This document shows, piece after piece, positions 43,373 through 52,317 of a DNA stretch of 64,000 nt. Position 1 is the stretch's first letter; each line of letters begins with the position of its first letter. The stretch comes from CAMTUW01 sp947085035 (GTDB taxonomy: Bacteria > Actinomycetota > Coriobacteriia > Anaerosomatales > PHET01): contig CAMTUW010000014.1 in assembly GCA_947085035.1 (NCBI GenBank), positions 1 through 64,000 on the forward strand, read 5' to 3'. The notes beneath the pieces were generated by a model. That model did not search any database and was not told the DNA's origin. It was given only the letters and a program-made list of their open reading frames with translations. The translations under genes were made by a program, and so were the position numbers.

Positions 43373-44710
43373 ATGAGTGATCAGGAACAGTACAGCAGCT
43401 TCATCGAGCAGACCGATTACACCGTCGAAGAGATGGAAGCATTCATCGACGGTACGCTCACTGATTTCGACGATGGCGATCTGGTCCATGGTCGGGTGGT
43501 CAGCGTGGAGCGTGACGAGGTCCTTCTCGACATCGGTTACAAGTCCGAAGGTGTCATTCCGGCCCGCGAGTTGTCGATTCGCAAAGATGCCGACCCCTCC
43601 GAGATCGTTTCTATCGGTGATGAGGTCGAGGCACTCGTTCTGCAGAAAGAAGATAAGGACGGCCGTCTCATCCTGTCCAAGAAGCGCGCCGAGTACGAGC
43701 GTTCATGGAGCAAGATCGAAGGCAAGCACGAGTCCGGCGAGAACGTCTCCGGTGAGGTCATCGAGGTCGTCAAGGGCGGTCTCATCATCGACATCGGTCT
43801 GCGCGGCTTCCTGCCCGCCTCGCTGGTCGACCTCCGGCGCGTGAAGGATCTCACGACCTACATGGGTCGCACGCTCGAAGCTCGCGTCATCGAGATGGAC
43901 CGCAATCGCAACAACGTCGTCCTCTCGCGCCGCGTGGTGCTGGAAGAGGGTCGCAAGCACGAGCGCGCCGAGATTCTCGGCAAGCTGCAGAAGGGCATGA
44001 TCCTGCCGGGTAACGTCTCCTCGATCGTCGACTTCGGCGCCTTCGTGGACCTTGGCGGCATCGACGGCCTGGTGCACATCTCGGAGCTCTCATGGAGCCA
44101 CGTCAACCACCCGTCCGAGGTCGTCAAAGTGGGTGACCCGGTCAACGTGCAGGTGCTTGATGTCGACATGAGCCGCGAGCGCATCAGCTTGGGCCTCAAG
44201 CAGACCTCCGAGGACCCGTGGAAGCAGCTCGTCAAGAACTTCCCGATCGACGCGATCATCGAAGGTGCGGTCACGAAGCTCGTTCCCTTCGGCATCTTCG
44301 TCGAGCTGGGTGACGGTATCGAAGGTCTCGTGCACATCTCTGAGATGGCCAAGGGCCACGTCGAGACTCCCGACCAGGTCACCAGTGTGGGCGTCCGGGT
44401 GCACGTCAAGGTCATGGACATCGACGAGGAGCGTCGTCGCATCTCGCTTTCGATGCGCGCCGCCGCCGAGACTCTTGGCTACGAGATCGAGATAACCGGA
44501 GCGACCGAGCCTGCCGAGGGCGAGGATGAAGGCGAGATCGAGGGCGAGGAAGTGGTCGCGCTCGAGGAGACCACCGAGGACGCCGAGGCCGAAGTCGTTG
44601 CAGATGATGACGTAGTGGTGGTCGACGAGGTTCCGGCCGATGACGCCGAGCCCGAGGCCGAGCCCGAGGTCGAGCCCGAGCCTGAGGCCGACGAGAAGGC
44701 TGCCGAGTAG
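43373..44710 (+). CDS. rpsA: 30S ribosomal protein S1
   Basis: A 445-residue mRNA-binding ribosomal protein with four S1 (OB-fold) domains at about 38-105, 122-188, 207-276 and 292-362, for example VHGRVVSVERDEVLLDIGYK and GMILPGNVSSIVDFGAFVDLG. The number of domains is that of Gram-positive S1 proteins, fewer than the six of E. coli. The tail of about 80 residues is a Glu/Asp/Val-rich acidic region. AAGGGG precedes the ATG. Confidence 0.95.
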   Translation: MSDQEQYSSFIEQTDYTVEEMEAFIDGTLTDFDDGDLVHGRVVSVERDEVLLDIGYKSEGVIPARELSIRKDADPSEIVSIGDEVEALVLQKEDKDGRLILSKKRAEYERSWSKIEGKHESGENVSGEVIEVVKGGLIIDIGLRGFLPASLVDLRRVKDLTTYMGRTLEARVIEMDRNRNNVVLSRRVVLEEGRKHERAEILGKLQKGMILPGNVSSIVDFGAFVDLGGIDGLVHISELSWSHVNHPSEVVKVGDPVNVQVLDVDMSRERISLGLKQTSEDPWKQLVKNFPIDAIIEGAVTKLVPFGIFVELGDGIEGLVHISEMAKGHVETPDQVTSVGVRVHVKVMDIDEERRRISLSMRAAAETLGYEIEITGATEPAEGEDEGEIEGEEVVALEETTEDAEAEVVADDDVVVVDEVPADDAEPEAEPEVEPEPEADEKAAE

Positions 44711-44852
44711 GCGCTCTTCGCAACATGCGTGTGAACCCAGGCCCGGGTCGGCGAACGTGTCGGCTCGGGCCCGGCTCTTGTACCGGATTGACCGCGTATA
44801 CTCTTGCGCGCGGTTCTCTCCGAAGGGTTTTCGGCACGGAAGGGGTCATGAA

Positions 44853-45161
44853 GTGGAATCAGTCATCGTTGACGAGTCAGTGGCTCAACAGATAGCTGCC
44901 CTTTTCCGTCGGAACGGCTATGTGCGCAGACAGAATCCCGTTCGACTTGAGAACGAGGGCCGGTCTGACTACAAGAAGGGCGACGAGATCAGGTTCACGG
45001 CCGAGTCGATCGCCGAACTCGTAATCGTCCGCGAATCACTCAGCGCCGCCGGATTCAAGCTCGGCAAGCCCTACGCCCAGCCCCCGCATCAGTATCGCCA
45101 GCCGGTATACGGCAAGAGCCAGGTCGCACGCCTGTTCGAGTTGATCGACTCAGTTCCGTAG
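44853..45161 (+). CDS. Conserved hypothetical protein, about 102 residues
   Basis: A small soluble protein of unrecognised family. It starts at GTG 44853 with GGAAGGGG 7 nt upstream and a TATACT at 44797-44802 as possible -10. The N-terminal half (VAQQIAALFRRNGYVRRQN) looks helical and DNA-binding-like, and the C-terminal part is rich in Lys, Tyr and Gln (KPYAQPPHQYRQPVYGKSQV). It sits between rpsA and coaE on its own. No function is proposed. Confidence 0.65.
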   Translation: MESVIVDESVAQQIAALFRRNGYVRRQNPVRLENEGRSDYKKGDEIRFTAESIAELVIVRESLSAAGFKLGKPYAQPPHQYRQPVYGKSQVARLFELIDSVP

Positions 45162-45294
45162 GCCGACCGACACTGTCTGAGCGCGACGCATGATACCTCT
45201 GGGGATGTTGCGGCACATGCCACTCGTTGCGAACCCATCGTGTTCTTGCATTTCAGGCCGTGCATCGCGGGCTTCGCTGTGGTAACCAAGTGTC

Positions 45295-45915
45295 ATGCGC
45301 ATTCTCGTTATCACAGGGGGCCTCGGCTCAGGCAAGTCCACCGCGATGGAGTTCTTCGCCTCGCGAGGAGCCGTTGTGCTGTCCGCCGACGACTTCGCCC
45401 GCTCGGTACTCCGTCCGGGCACTCGTGACTTCGAGCACGTCGTGGCGGCGTTCGGCGAGGGCGTGATCGCCGCTGACGGCTCGCTGGATCGTGCGGCGCT
45501 GGCCTCGCTGGCCTTCGAGTCTCCGGAGACGGTCAAGCGCTTGAACGCGATCGTGCATCCGTCGGTTGCTCGCGAGATCAAGCGGGTCCTTTCGCTCCTG
45601 GCCGACTCCGCCAACCCGCCTGATCTGGTCGTCGTCGAGGTGCCGTTGCTGGCCGAGGTGCCGGTTCTGGTGGATCTCGCGACCCACGTTCTCGCCATCT
45701 GTGCTCCCGTCGAGATGCGCGTCGCTCGCGTCTTGGCAAAGGGGATGAGCGAGGAGGATGCGCGTAGGCGCATCGCCTGTCAGGTCGAAGATGACGAGCG
45801 AGTCGAGCTCGCGACCCATGTGATCGTCAACGACGGCGACGAGGAGAGTTTCTTCGCAGCGCTTGGAGAGTGCGCCCGCAGCCTCAAGGCCGTGGATACG
45901 GGTGGGAGACGGTGA
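45295..45915 (+). CDS. coaE: Dephospho-CoA kinase
   Basis: Adds the 3'-phosphate in the last step of coenzyme A synthesis. The 206-residue P-loop kinase has GGLGSGKST, the Asp of SADDFARSVL for substrate, and the lid region with Arg residues (RIACQ). The length is standard. The ATG is at 45295. The stop overlaps the start of the transglycosylase gene (GTGA), so the two are co-translated; followed by uvrB, this is the usual coaE-slt-uvrB order found in several Actinomycetota. Confidence 0.93.
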   Translation: MRILVITGGLGSGKSTAMEFFASRGAVVLSADDFARSVLRPGTRDFEHVVAAFGEGVIAADGSLDRAALASLAFESPETVKRLNAIVHPSVAREIKRVLSLLADSANPPDLVVVEVPLLAEVPVLVDLATHVLAICAPVEMRVARVLAKGMSEEDARRRIACQVEDDERVELATHVIVNDGDEESFFAALGECARSLKAVDTGGRR

Positions 45916-46505
45916 GACGCGCGAGCCCGTGGGCGGCGTATCGCCTGTTGATCGTAGGCGTCGTCGTCGCTCTTGCGGTGGTCACTGCGCTGTTCCTGCG
46001 CGGCCCTGAGTCATGGCAGCGGCGCTACTATGAGCTCGAGCATCAGGAGGCGATCCTGGTCTCGGCGACTCGGCATCGCGTGAACCCCTACCTGATCGCG
46101 GCAGTGATCGAGGCAGAGAGCGACTGGAATCCGCGCGCACAGTCGACCGTGGGTGCGCAGGGTCTCATGCAGGTCATGCCTTCCACCGCCAGAGAGCTCG
46201 CGCAACGCGGTCGGGTGAACGCCGAGAAGTACCCGTTCGAATCCTTGTCAGACCCTCGTGTCAACATCGAGTACGGGGCAGCCTACCTGCGCTACCTCGT
46301 GGAGCGGTACCACGAGATCGAGACCGCGCTCGCCGCGTACAACGCTGGTCTGGCAAACGTTGACGCATGGGTGAAGGGCAACGGTGACATACGCGACCAG
46401 ATCGAGTTTCCCGCGACGAGACACTTCGTCTTGAAGGTGTCGCGGGCCAAAGATCGCTACGAGGCGCTGTATCCTGACGCGTTCGAAGGGTGGCGGGCGA
46501 AGTGA
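45912..46505 (+). CDS. Membrane-anchored lytic transglycosylase (SLT domain)
   Basis: A 197-residue cell-wall enzyme that cleaves the MurNAc-GlcNAc bond. An N-terminal membrane anchor (about 11-31) is followed by the SLT domain: catalytic Glu in LIAAVIEAESDWNP, then GAQGLMQVMPSTARELA, DPRVNIEYGAAYLRYL and the AYNAG motif. The start is GTG 45912, overlapping the coaE stop. The uvrB start overlaps its 3' end. Confidence 0.9.
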   Translation: MRRASPWAAYRLLIVGVVVALAVVTALFLRGPESWQRRYYELEHQEAILVSATRHRVNPYLIAAVIEAESDWNPRAQSTVGAQGLMQVMPSTARELAQRGRVNAEKYPFESLSDPRVNIEYGAAYLRYLVERYHEIETALAAYNAGLANVDAWVKGNGDIRDQIEFPATRHFVLKVSRAKDRYEALYPDAFEGWRAK

Positions 46506-48613
46506 CCGAACCACAGCGAGAAGGGGAACCGAGCGCCGCCGGTCTCGGTCGCGCGTTCACGGTTCGTGCGCCCTTCGAACCCGCTGGCGATCAGCCTCGG
46601 GCGATCGCAGAGATCACTGACGGCATCTTGCGCGGGCTGCGGCGACAGACGCTCCTCGGCGTGACCGGCTCGGGCAAGACCTTCACGATGGCCAAGGTGA
46701 TCGAGAGGGTCCAGAAGCCCACGCTCGTCATGGCACCGAACAAAACGCTCGCCGCCCAGCTTGCCAGTGAGCTCAAGGAGTTCATGCCGGACAACGCGGT
46801 CGTGTACTTCGTCTCGTACTACGACTACTACCAGCCCGAGGCCTACGTGCCGCAGACCGACACCTTCATCGAGAAGGACGCGAGCATCAACGCCGAGGTC
46901 GAGAAGCTCCGGCACGCCGCGACCGCTGCACTGCTCTCTCGCCGGGATGTCGTTGTCGTGGCCTCTGTGAGCTGCATCTACGGCATCGGCAGTCCGGAGG
47001 ATTACGCTGGCATGGCGGTCTTTCTCGACGTTGCGAAGGGCTACGATCGCGAGCGGTTGATGCGCGATCTGATCGGCATCCAGTACGACCGCAACGACTT
47101 CGACCTCACGCGCGGCACGTTTCGTGTCCGCGGCGATGTGGTCGACATCTTCCCGCCCTATGCCGACCACCCCATTCGTGTCGAGCTCTTCGGCGATGAG
47201 ATCGAGGGAATCACCGAGGTCAATCAAACGACCGGTGAGGTGCTGAATCGCATCGAGTCGACGCCGATATGGCCCGCCACCCACTATGTGACCGAGAAGC
47301 GCAAGTTGCAGGCGGCGCTCCAGACCATTCATGCCGAGCTCGTCGCGCGACTGTCTGAACTCAGAATGGCGGGCAAGCTGATCGAGGCTCAACGCCTGGA
47401 GATGAGGGTGAACTACGATCTTGAGATGCTCGAGACGATGGGCTTCACCAGCGGAATCGAGAACTACTCCCGTCATCTTGATGGCCGCACGCCGGGAGAG
47501 CCGCCCAACACCCTCATCGACTACTTCCCCGATGACTTCCTCTGCGTCGTCGACGAGTCACACGTCACCATCCCGCAGATCCGTGGCATGCACGAGGGCG
47601 ACCGGAGCCGCAAGATCACTCTGACCGAGCATGGTTTTCGGCTTCCCAGCGCATTGGACAACCGGCCGCTTCGCTTCGATGAGTTCGACGCGAAGGTGCC
47701 GCAGTTCGTGTATGTCTCCGCCACCCCCGGTGACTACGAGATCAGGGTGAGCGATCAGGTCGTCGAGCAGATCATCCGTCCCACCGGCCTGGTCGATCCC
47801 GAGGTCGTGGTGCGCCCCATCAAAGGTCAGATCGATGACCTCATCTCAGAGGTGAAGGCCCGCGTGGAAGTCGATGACCGCGTGCTCGTCACGACGCTCA
47901 CCAAGAAGATGGCCGAGGACCTCACCGACCACCTCTTCGAACAGGGCATCAAGGTTCGTTATCTGCACTCAGACATCGGGACGCTCGAGCGTGTCGACAT
48001 CCTGCGCGAGCTGCGCCAGGGTGTCATCGATGTCGTCGTGGGCATCAACCTGTTGCGCGAGGGGCTCGACCTGCCCGAAGTCTCGCTTGTCGCCATCCTC
48101 GACGCCGACAAGGAGGGGTTCTTGCGCAACCACCGCTCGCTCATCCAGACGATCGGGCGTGCCGCGCGAAACGTCTCCGGTCAAGTCATCATGTACGCCG
48201 ACCGGATGACCGACTCGATGAACTTCGCCATCGACGAGACCAACCGCCGTCGCGAGATCCAGGTGGCGTACAACACCGAGCACGACATCGAGCCGCAGAC
48301 GATTCGCAAGGCCATCTCCGACATCGTGCAGTACGTGCGCGAGGGCACATCCATGGCGACGAGCGCCGCGCAAGCCGCTCATGAGTTGGGCAAGTTGCCG
48401 AAGGGGGAGGCTCTCAGGCTGCTCTCCTCGATGGAAGACGAGATGACCGCTGCCGCCGAGTCGCTCGACTTCGAGCAGGCCGCACGGCTGCGAGACCAAG
48501 TCGTGAAACTGCGAGCGGAGATAGAGGGCGCTGAAACGGACGACGTTCTCGCACGGCTGAAAACCGGCGCGCGGAAGGGTAGTGCACACGGGACGCGGAA
48601 GCGGAGAGCCTAA
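46502..48613 (+). CDS. uvrB: UvrABC system protein B
   Basis: The damage-verifying helicase of nucleotide excision repair. The 703-residue protein has Walker A GVTGSGKT, the beta-hairpin region YYDYYQPEAYVPQTDTFIEK, DEAH-like VVDESHVTIPQ, motif GRAARNV and the C-terminal UVR motif (MEDEMTAAAESLDFEQAARL) that contacts UvrC. GTG 46502 overlaps the transglycosylase stop; GTG 46490 is possible, but its GAAGG site would be too close. Confidence 0.96.
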   Translation: MTEPQREGEPSAAGLGRAFTVRAPFEPAGDQPRAIAEITDGILRGLRRQTLLGVTGSGKTFTMAKVIERVQKPTLVMAPNKTLAAQLASELKEFMPDNAVVYFVSYYDYYQPEAYVPQTDTFIEKDASINAEVEKLRHAATAALLSRRDVVVVASVSCIYGIGSPEDYAGMAVFLDVAKGYDRERLMRDLIGIQYDRNDFDLTRGTFRVRGDVVDIFPPYADHPIRVELFGDEIEGITEVNQTTGEVLNRIESTPIWPATHYVTEKRKLQAALQTIHAELVARLSELRMAGKLIEAQRLEMRVNYDLEMLETMGFTSGIENYSRHLDGRTPGEPPNTLIDYFPDDFLCVVDESHVTIPQIRGMHEGDRSRKITLTEHGFRLPSALDNRPLRFDEFDAKVPQFVYVSATPGDYEIRVSDQVVEQIIRPTGLVDPEVVVRPIKGQIDDLISEVKARVEVDDRVLVTTLTKKMAEDLTDHLFEQGIKVRYLHSDIGTLERVDILRELRQGVIDVVVGINLLREGLDLPEVSLVAILDADKEGFLRNHRSLIQTIGRAARNVSGQVIMYADRMTDSMNFAIDETNRRREIQVAYNTEHDIEPQTIRKAISDIVQYVREGTSMATSAAQAAHELGKLPKGEALRLLSSMEDEMTAAAESLDFEQAARLRDQVVKLRAEIEGAETDDVLARLKTGARKGSAHGTRKRRA

Positions 48614-49290
48614 GGGATGTACTGCTCCTCTATGCCGGTCACGATGCCGTCGCGCAGCGTCAGCCAGTACGGCGCTCGCAAGATGATCGAGTTCGATTCG
48701 GTGGGCGAGGCGTAGTATCCGGCCCACGTTGAAAACGCTATCCGGTAGCCTTCGACGTCCATGGTCCCGTCTGGGCGCGAGACGAGTTTGACCCGCAGGC
48801 CCGGTTTCACCGGGAGACTGCGCAGCTTAGGATTCGCGTTCGCGATGTAGAAGTCGTTCGGAGGAGGGGACTCCTCGCCATCGGCTGTGGCCGCCGCGGC
48901 CGCCGCGTCTCCGGTCAGGAACTGCGCGTAGTCGGCGACGATGGACGGTTTCGCGCCAGCCGAGACCTTCTCGATGAACGCGAACACGCGGGACTTCGCC
49001 ACGCTCGCGGTCGAGGCACCTTCCGCCGCAGAGGTCGGCTCGATCGCAGCGGGTGGGCCAGCATCTGCTTGGGCCTGCGCAGAACGCGCGGCATCACGCT
49101 CGAGCATCAAGGCTGCCGCGCGGTCTTGCAGCTGCTTGTTCTCGACGCGGACGCTTTCGTTTCGGCGCTCCAGTTCGACGATGGTCGCACGTTGCGCGAC
49201 GAAGACCGCTCCGGCACCGAGCGCGGCACACAGCGTGCCGATCACGACGCCGCCGACGATCATCTTGCGTTGAGAGAGGTTTTCGAACAA
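48610..49290 (-). CDS. Hypothetical membrane-anchored protein with coiled coil
   Basis: A 226-residue protein: one N-terminal membrane helix (about 10-32), a short coiled coil (VELERRNESVRVENKQLQDR), an Ala-rich linker and a C-terminal globular region of about 110 residues (LRSLPVKPGLRVKLVSRPDG, TLRDGIVTGIEEQY). The start is TTG 49290, chosen because GAGGAG lies 7 nt upstream. The family is not recognised. The C-terminal end overlaps the uvrB stop region tail to tail; it is divergent from the Cys-rich gene. Confidence 0.7.
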   Translation of the reverse strand: MFENLSQRKMIVGGVVIGTLCAALGAGAVFVAQRATIVELERRNESVRVENKQLQDRAAALMLERDAARSAQAQADAGPPAAIEPTSAAEGASTASVAKSRVFAFIEKVSAGAKPSIVADYAQFLTGDAAAAAATADGEESPPPNDFYIANANPKLRSLPVKPGLRVKLVSRPDGTMDVEGYRIAFSTWAGYYASPTESNSIILRAPYWLTLRDGIVTGIEEQYIP

Positions 49291-49395
49291 GGGATTCTCC
49301 TCAAGGAGCCTGTCGAGTCAGTACCCATGATGCGGTTTCCTCATCGCGAGTGCTACTCTGCCGTAAGTGGTTTCGCCGAGTGCGGGAGGCGCAAG

Positions 49396-49752
49396 ATGGA
49401 CATCGCGGAGTTCCAGCGGGAGTGGGCACGACTCAAGAACGAGCACACGTTCGACCGTGACGCTGCGAACAACTACGGCTGCTTCAATGTCGAGGCGTGT
49501 CGCAACTGCAACTACGTGTACAACTCGCGTAACTGCATCAACTGTCACAACTCGGACAGTGTCATCGAGTGCGTTCAATGCATCGACTGCCGCGACTGCG
49601 CCTACTGCGTCGGACTCAACGGCGCGCGCTTCCACATCCTGAACAAGGAATACACCGAAGAGGTGTACTACGAGACACTGAGGCAGCTCGGTGTCGATTG
49701 GAACGTGCAGGTGTTTGACCCGCTGATGGAGGAGTACGGGATCACTCAGTAG
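49396..49752 (+). CDS. Cysteine-rich protein with CxxC repeats, putative metal binder
   Basis: A 118-residue soluble protein whose middle (about 30-75) has eleven cysteines: CFNVEACRNCNYVYNS, RNCINCHNSDSVIECVQC and IDCRDCAYCVGL. The spacing alternates two and five residues and gives several CxxC pairs on a repeating backbone, like a short right-handed beta-helix. Ends have acidic and aromatic residues without a known motif. It lies 20 nt before a heavy-metal P-type ATPase gene, so binding of zinc or a similar metal is a reasonable guess. Start ATG 49396 after GGGAGG. Confidence 0.65.
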   Translation: MDIAEFQREWARLKNEHTFDRDAANNYGCFNVEACRNCNYVYNSRNCINCHNSDSVIECVQCIDCRDCAYCVGLNGARFHILNKEYTEEVYYETLRQLGVDWNVQVFDPLMEEYGITQ

Positions 49753-49772
49753 TCTTGGGCGGTGGAGCGCGC

Positions 49773-51959
49773 ATGATCGAACCGGGCATCGCCGAGCCTT
49801 GTCTGGAGCCGCCCTGCCACGCCGCGTGGCGAGTCACCGGGCTCGATTGTCCTGATTGCGCTCGCACGGTGAGTGCGTCCGTCAAGCACATTCCAGGAGT
49901 GCTCTCGGCGAACCTGAACTTCGCGAGCGCGACGCTGCTGGTCCAGTACGATCCTGCCTTCGAGCCACTCGCGGATGTAGAGCGAGTCGTTCAGAGGACA
50001 GGACACGGGCTCACGAGGCTTGACGAGGAAGGTCGGACGCCGACCCTCCGATCACGTCCTTGGATCCAGGAGCACTTGGCCGAGGTCGCCACCGTAGGAA
50101 ACGGCGCGTTCTCCTTGCTCGGGGGAATGCTGGGGTGGATCGGGGCCGCCGAGTGGAGCGCCGTGTCCGCGTTCGCCGTCGCGATCGTCTTCGGCGGGTT
50201 GCTGGTCTGGCGTCGAGCCTTCGTCTCGCTCAAGGCGCGCATCCTCGACATGAACGTGCTGATGAGTGTTGCGGTCTTCGGCGCGATGGCGCTTGGGGAG
50301 TGGGGCGAGGGCGCCGCTGTCTTCTTCCTGTACGCGCTGGGCGGACTGCTGGAGTCGCGCACGCTTGATCGCACGAGACGCTCGATCCGCGACCTGATGG
50401 ACCTCGCGCCGCAGACGGCACGGGTTCTCAGGGATTCCGCATTTCTTGAGCTGCCGGTGGCCGATGTGCTCATCGGGGAGACGTTGGTCGTCCGTCCGGG
50501 TGAACGTGTGGCCTTCGATGGGGTCGTCACGCGTGGCGTGTCGGCGGTCGACGAGTCCGCTATCACCGGCGAGTCCGTTCCGGCGGACAAGAGTTCAGGT
50601 GACGGTGTGTTCGCCGGCACGCTCAACACGAGCGGGCTTCTCGAGGTCGAGGTCACGACGAAAGCGTCGGGATCGATGCTCGCAAGAATCGTCTATCTCG
50701 TCGAGGAGGCGCAAGCCTCCCGCGCGCCCGCACAGCGATTCGTTGACCGGTTCAGTGCCATCTACACGCCATCCGTCATCGTGCTCGCAGTGGCCATCGC
50801 CGTTGTCATCCCTGCTGTTTCGGTGCTGCTCGGTACTGACTGGGGTCCGGCTTCCGAGTGGTTCCGGCGCTCGCTTGTCGTGCTCGTCGTGTCATGTCCG
50901 TGCGCGCTCGTGATCTCGACTCCCGTCTCGATCGTCTCGGGAATCACGCGCGCATCGCACGACGGGATTCTCGTCAAAGGAGGGGCATTTCTCGAGTCCG
51001 TGGCCAAGGTGCGCGCCGTTGCCTTCGACAAGACGGGCACGCTCACGCTGGGAAGACCGGTCGTGCGCTCCGTTCTCGGCTTCGCGGGTCACTCGTCAGA
51101 GGCGGTGCTCGATATCGCTGCTGTGCTTGAGGCGCACTCGAACCATCCGATCGCGCGCGCCATCGTCGCGGCCGCAGGTGAGCGGGTCGACGGCTCTACG
51201 GTCGCTGACTTCGCCGAGACGCCGGGGCGCGGCGTGAGCGGCACGCTCGGTGGCGTGAGGTGGGAACTGTGCAGTCCCGATCGCGCGCACGAGGTGGCCG
51301 CACTCACCGATGAGATCATCGAGGCCATCGACGCTCTGGAGGCTTCGGGCGCCACGGTGCTGGTGCTCGTGAGCGCGGCGGAGGTCGCTGGTGTCATCGG
51401 CGTCGCGGATGAAGTGCGTCCTGAGGCCGCGCGGGCGTTGGCCGCGCTCAAGCGGGTGGGTATCGAGCATCTCATCATGCTCACCGGCGATAACGTACGG
51501 GTCGCAGAGGCGGTTGCCGCCGAGGTGGGCGTCACATCCGTCATGGCGCGACTGCTGCCCGCAGCCAAGACCGATGCGGTGCGCGTTCTCCAGGAGCGCT
51601 ACGGCGTGGTCGCTATGGTGGGAGATGGTGTGAACGACGCTCCCGCGCTGGCACTGTCCGACATCGGTATCGCGATGGGGGCCGGCGGGACCGACACCGC
51701 GCTCGACACGGCTGATGTGGTCCTCATGCGAGACGATCTGATGGTTCTCGCCGGGTTCGTGTCATTGGGTCGGCGTACGATGCAGGTGATCGTGCAGAAC
51801 GTGGCTGTGTCCATAGGTATCAAGGTGCTGTTCCTCGGACTCGCCTTGGCTGGGAAGGCCACGTTGTGGATGGCGGTCTTTGCCGACACGGGAGTGGCGC
51901 TATTGGTCATACTCAACGGGATGCGGCTGCTCAGACAGCCGAAGCGAGACGGGGGCTGA
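49773..51959 (+). CDS. Heavy-metal-translocating P-type ATPase (Zn/Cd/Pb type)
   Basis: A 728-residue P1B-type ATPase for metal export. The N-terminal heavy-metal domain has GLDCPDCARTV (CxxC); the membrane ion site is CPC in VVSCPCALV; the phosphorylation motif is DKTGTLTLG; and EAHSNHPIARAI (SEHP-like HP), TGDN and GDGVNDAPAL follow. CPC with the DMNVLMSVA and NVAVSIGIKVLFLGL helices fits the ZntA/CadA group (Zn, Cd, Pb) more than Cu exporters. The ATG at 49773 is preceded by GGTGGAG. It follows the Cys-rich protein gene and precedes a small coiled-coil gene. Confidence 0.93.
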   Translation: MIEPGIAEPCLEPPCHAAWRVTGLDCPDCARTVSASVKHIPGVLSANLNFASATLLVQYDPAFEPLADVERVVQRTGHGLTRLDEEGRTPTLRSRPWIQEHLAEVATVGNGAFSLLGGMLGWIGAAEWSAVSAFAVAIVFGGLLVWRRAFVSLKARILDMNVLMSVAVFGAMALGEWGEGAAVFFLYALGGLLESRTLDRTRRSIRDLMDLAPQTARVLRDSAFLELPVADVLIGETLVVRPGERVAFDGVVTRGVSAVDESAITGESVPADKSSGDGVFAGTLNTSGLLEVEVTTKASGSMLARIVYLVEEAQASRAPAQRFVDRFSAIYTPSVIVLAVAIAVVIPAVSVLLGTDWGPASEWFRRSLVVLVVSCPCALVISTPVSIVSGITRASHDGILVKGGAFLESVAKVRAVAFDKTGTLTLGRPVVRSVLGFAGHSSEAVLDIAAVLEAHSNHPIARAIVAAAGERVDGSTVADFAETPGRGVSGTLGGVRWELCSPDRAHEVAALTDEIIEAIDALEASGATVLVLVSAAEVAGVIGVADEVRPEAARALAALKRVGIEHLIMLTGDNVRVAEAVAAEVGVTSVMARLLPAAKTDAVRVLQERYGVVAMVGDGVNDAPALALSDIGIAMGAGGTDTALDTADVVLMRDDLMVLAGFVSLGRRTMQVIVQNVAVSIGIKVLFLGLALAGKATLWMAVFADTGVALLVILNGMRLLRQPKRDGG

Positions 51960-51960
51960 T

Positions 51961-52311
51961 ATGGCGGGTAGCAACGAATCATTCATGAGGCTCTTGGCGG
52001 CGTGGGCGCTCGTTCACGAGACCGCGGACGAGGGCTGGAAAGCGGCGGTAGAACGCGGAAGCGCGGAGGGCGCAGGCGCGATGGAGGGTGGGCCTGAGGC
52101 GTTCGTCGACGGGTTGTCGGCCATGATCGCCGTCGAGAAGGATCGCCTGAAGGCCGAACTCGCGGCGGGTGACGTAGCTGTTCCGGGCACCCTCGCAGAT
52201 GTCTCGGCGAACCTCGAGGAGCTGCGATTCGAGATCGCGCAGATGCGCGGACGCCTCGAGTCGATGCAGACCACGCTTGATTCGATGTCGCGCCCTGGCG
52301 CCTCGGACTGA
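51961..52311 (+). CDS. Hypothetical small helical protein next to an ABC1 kinase
   Basis: A 116-residue protein of helices: an acidic N-terminus (SFMRLLAAWALVHETADEGW) and a C-terminal coiled-coil segment (SANLEELRFEIAQMRGRLES). No family is recognised. It starts 1 nt after the ATPase stop and ends 6 nt before the UbiB-family kinase, so it is co-transcribed and may partner one of the two. Confidence 0.65.
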   Translation: MAGSNESFMRLLAAWALVHETADEGWKAAVERGSAEGAGAMEGGPEAFVDGLSAMIAVEKDRLKAELAAGDVAVPGTLADVSANLEELRFEIAQMRGRLESMQTTLDSMSRPGASD

Positions 52312-52317
52312 GGACTC

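Noticed and set aside
44711..44790. Intrinsic terminator after rpsA
   Set aside because: The GGCCCG/CGGGCC stem is short and mismatched and there is no T-run.
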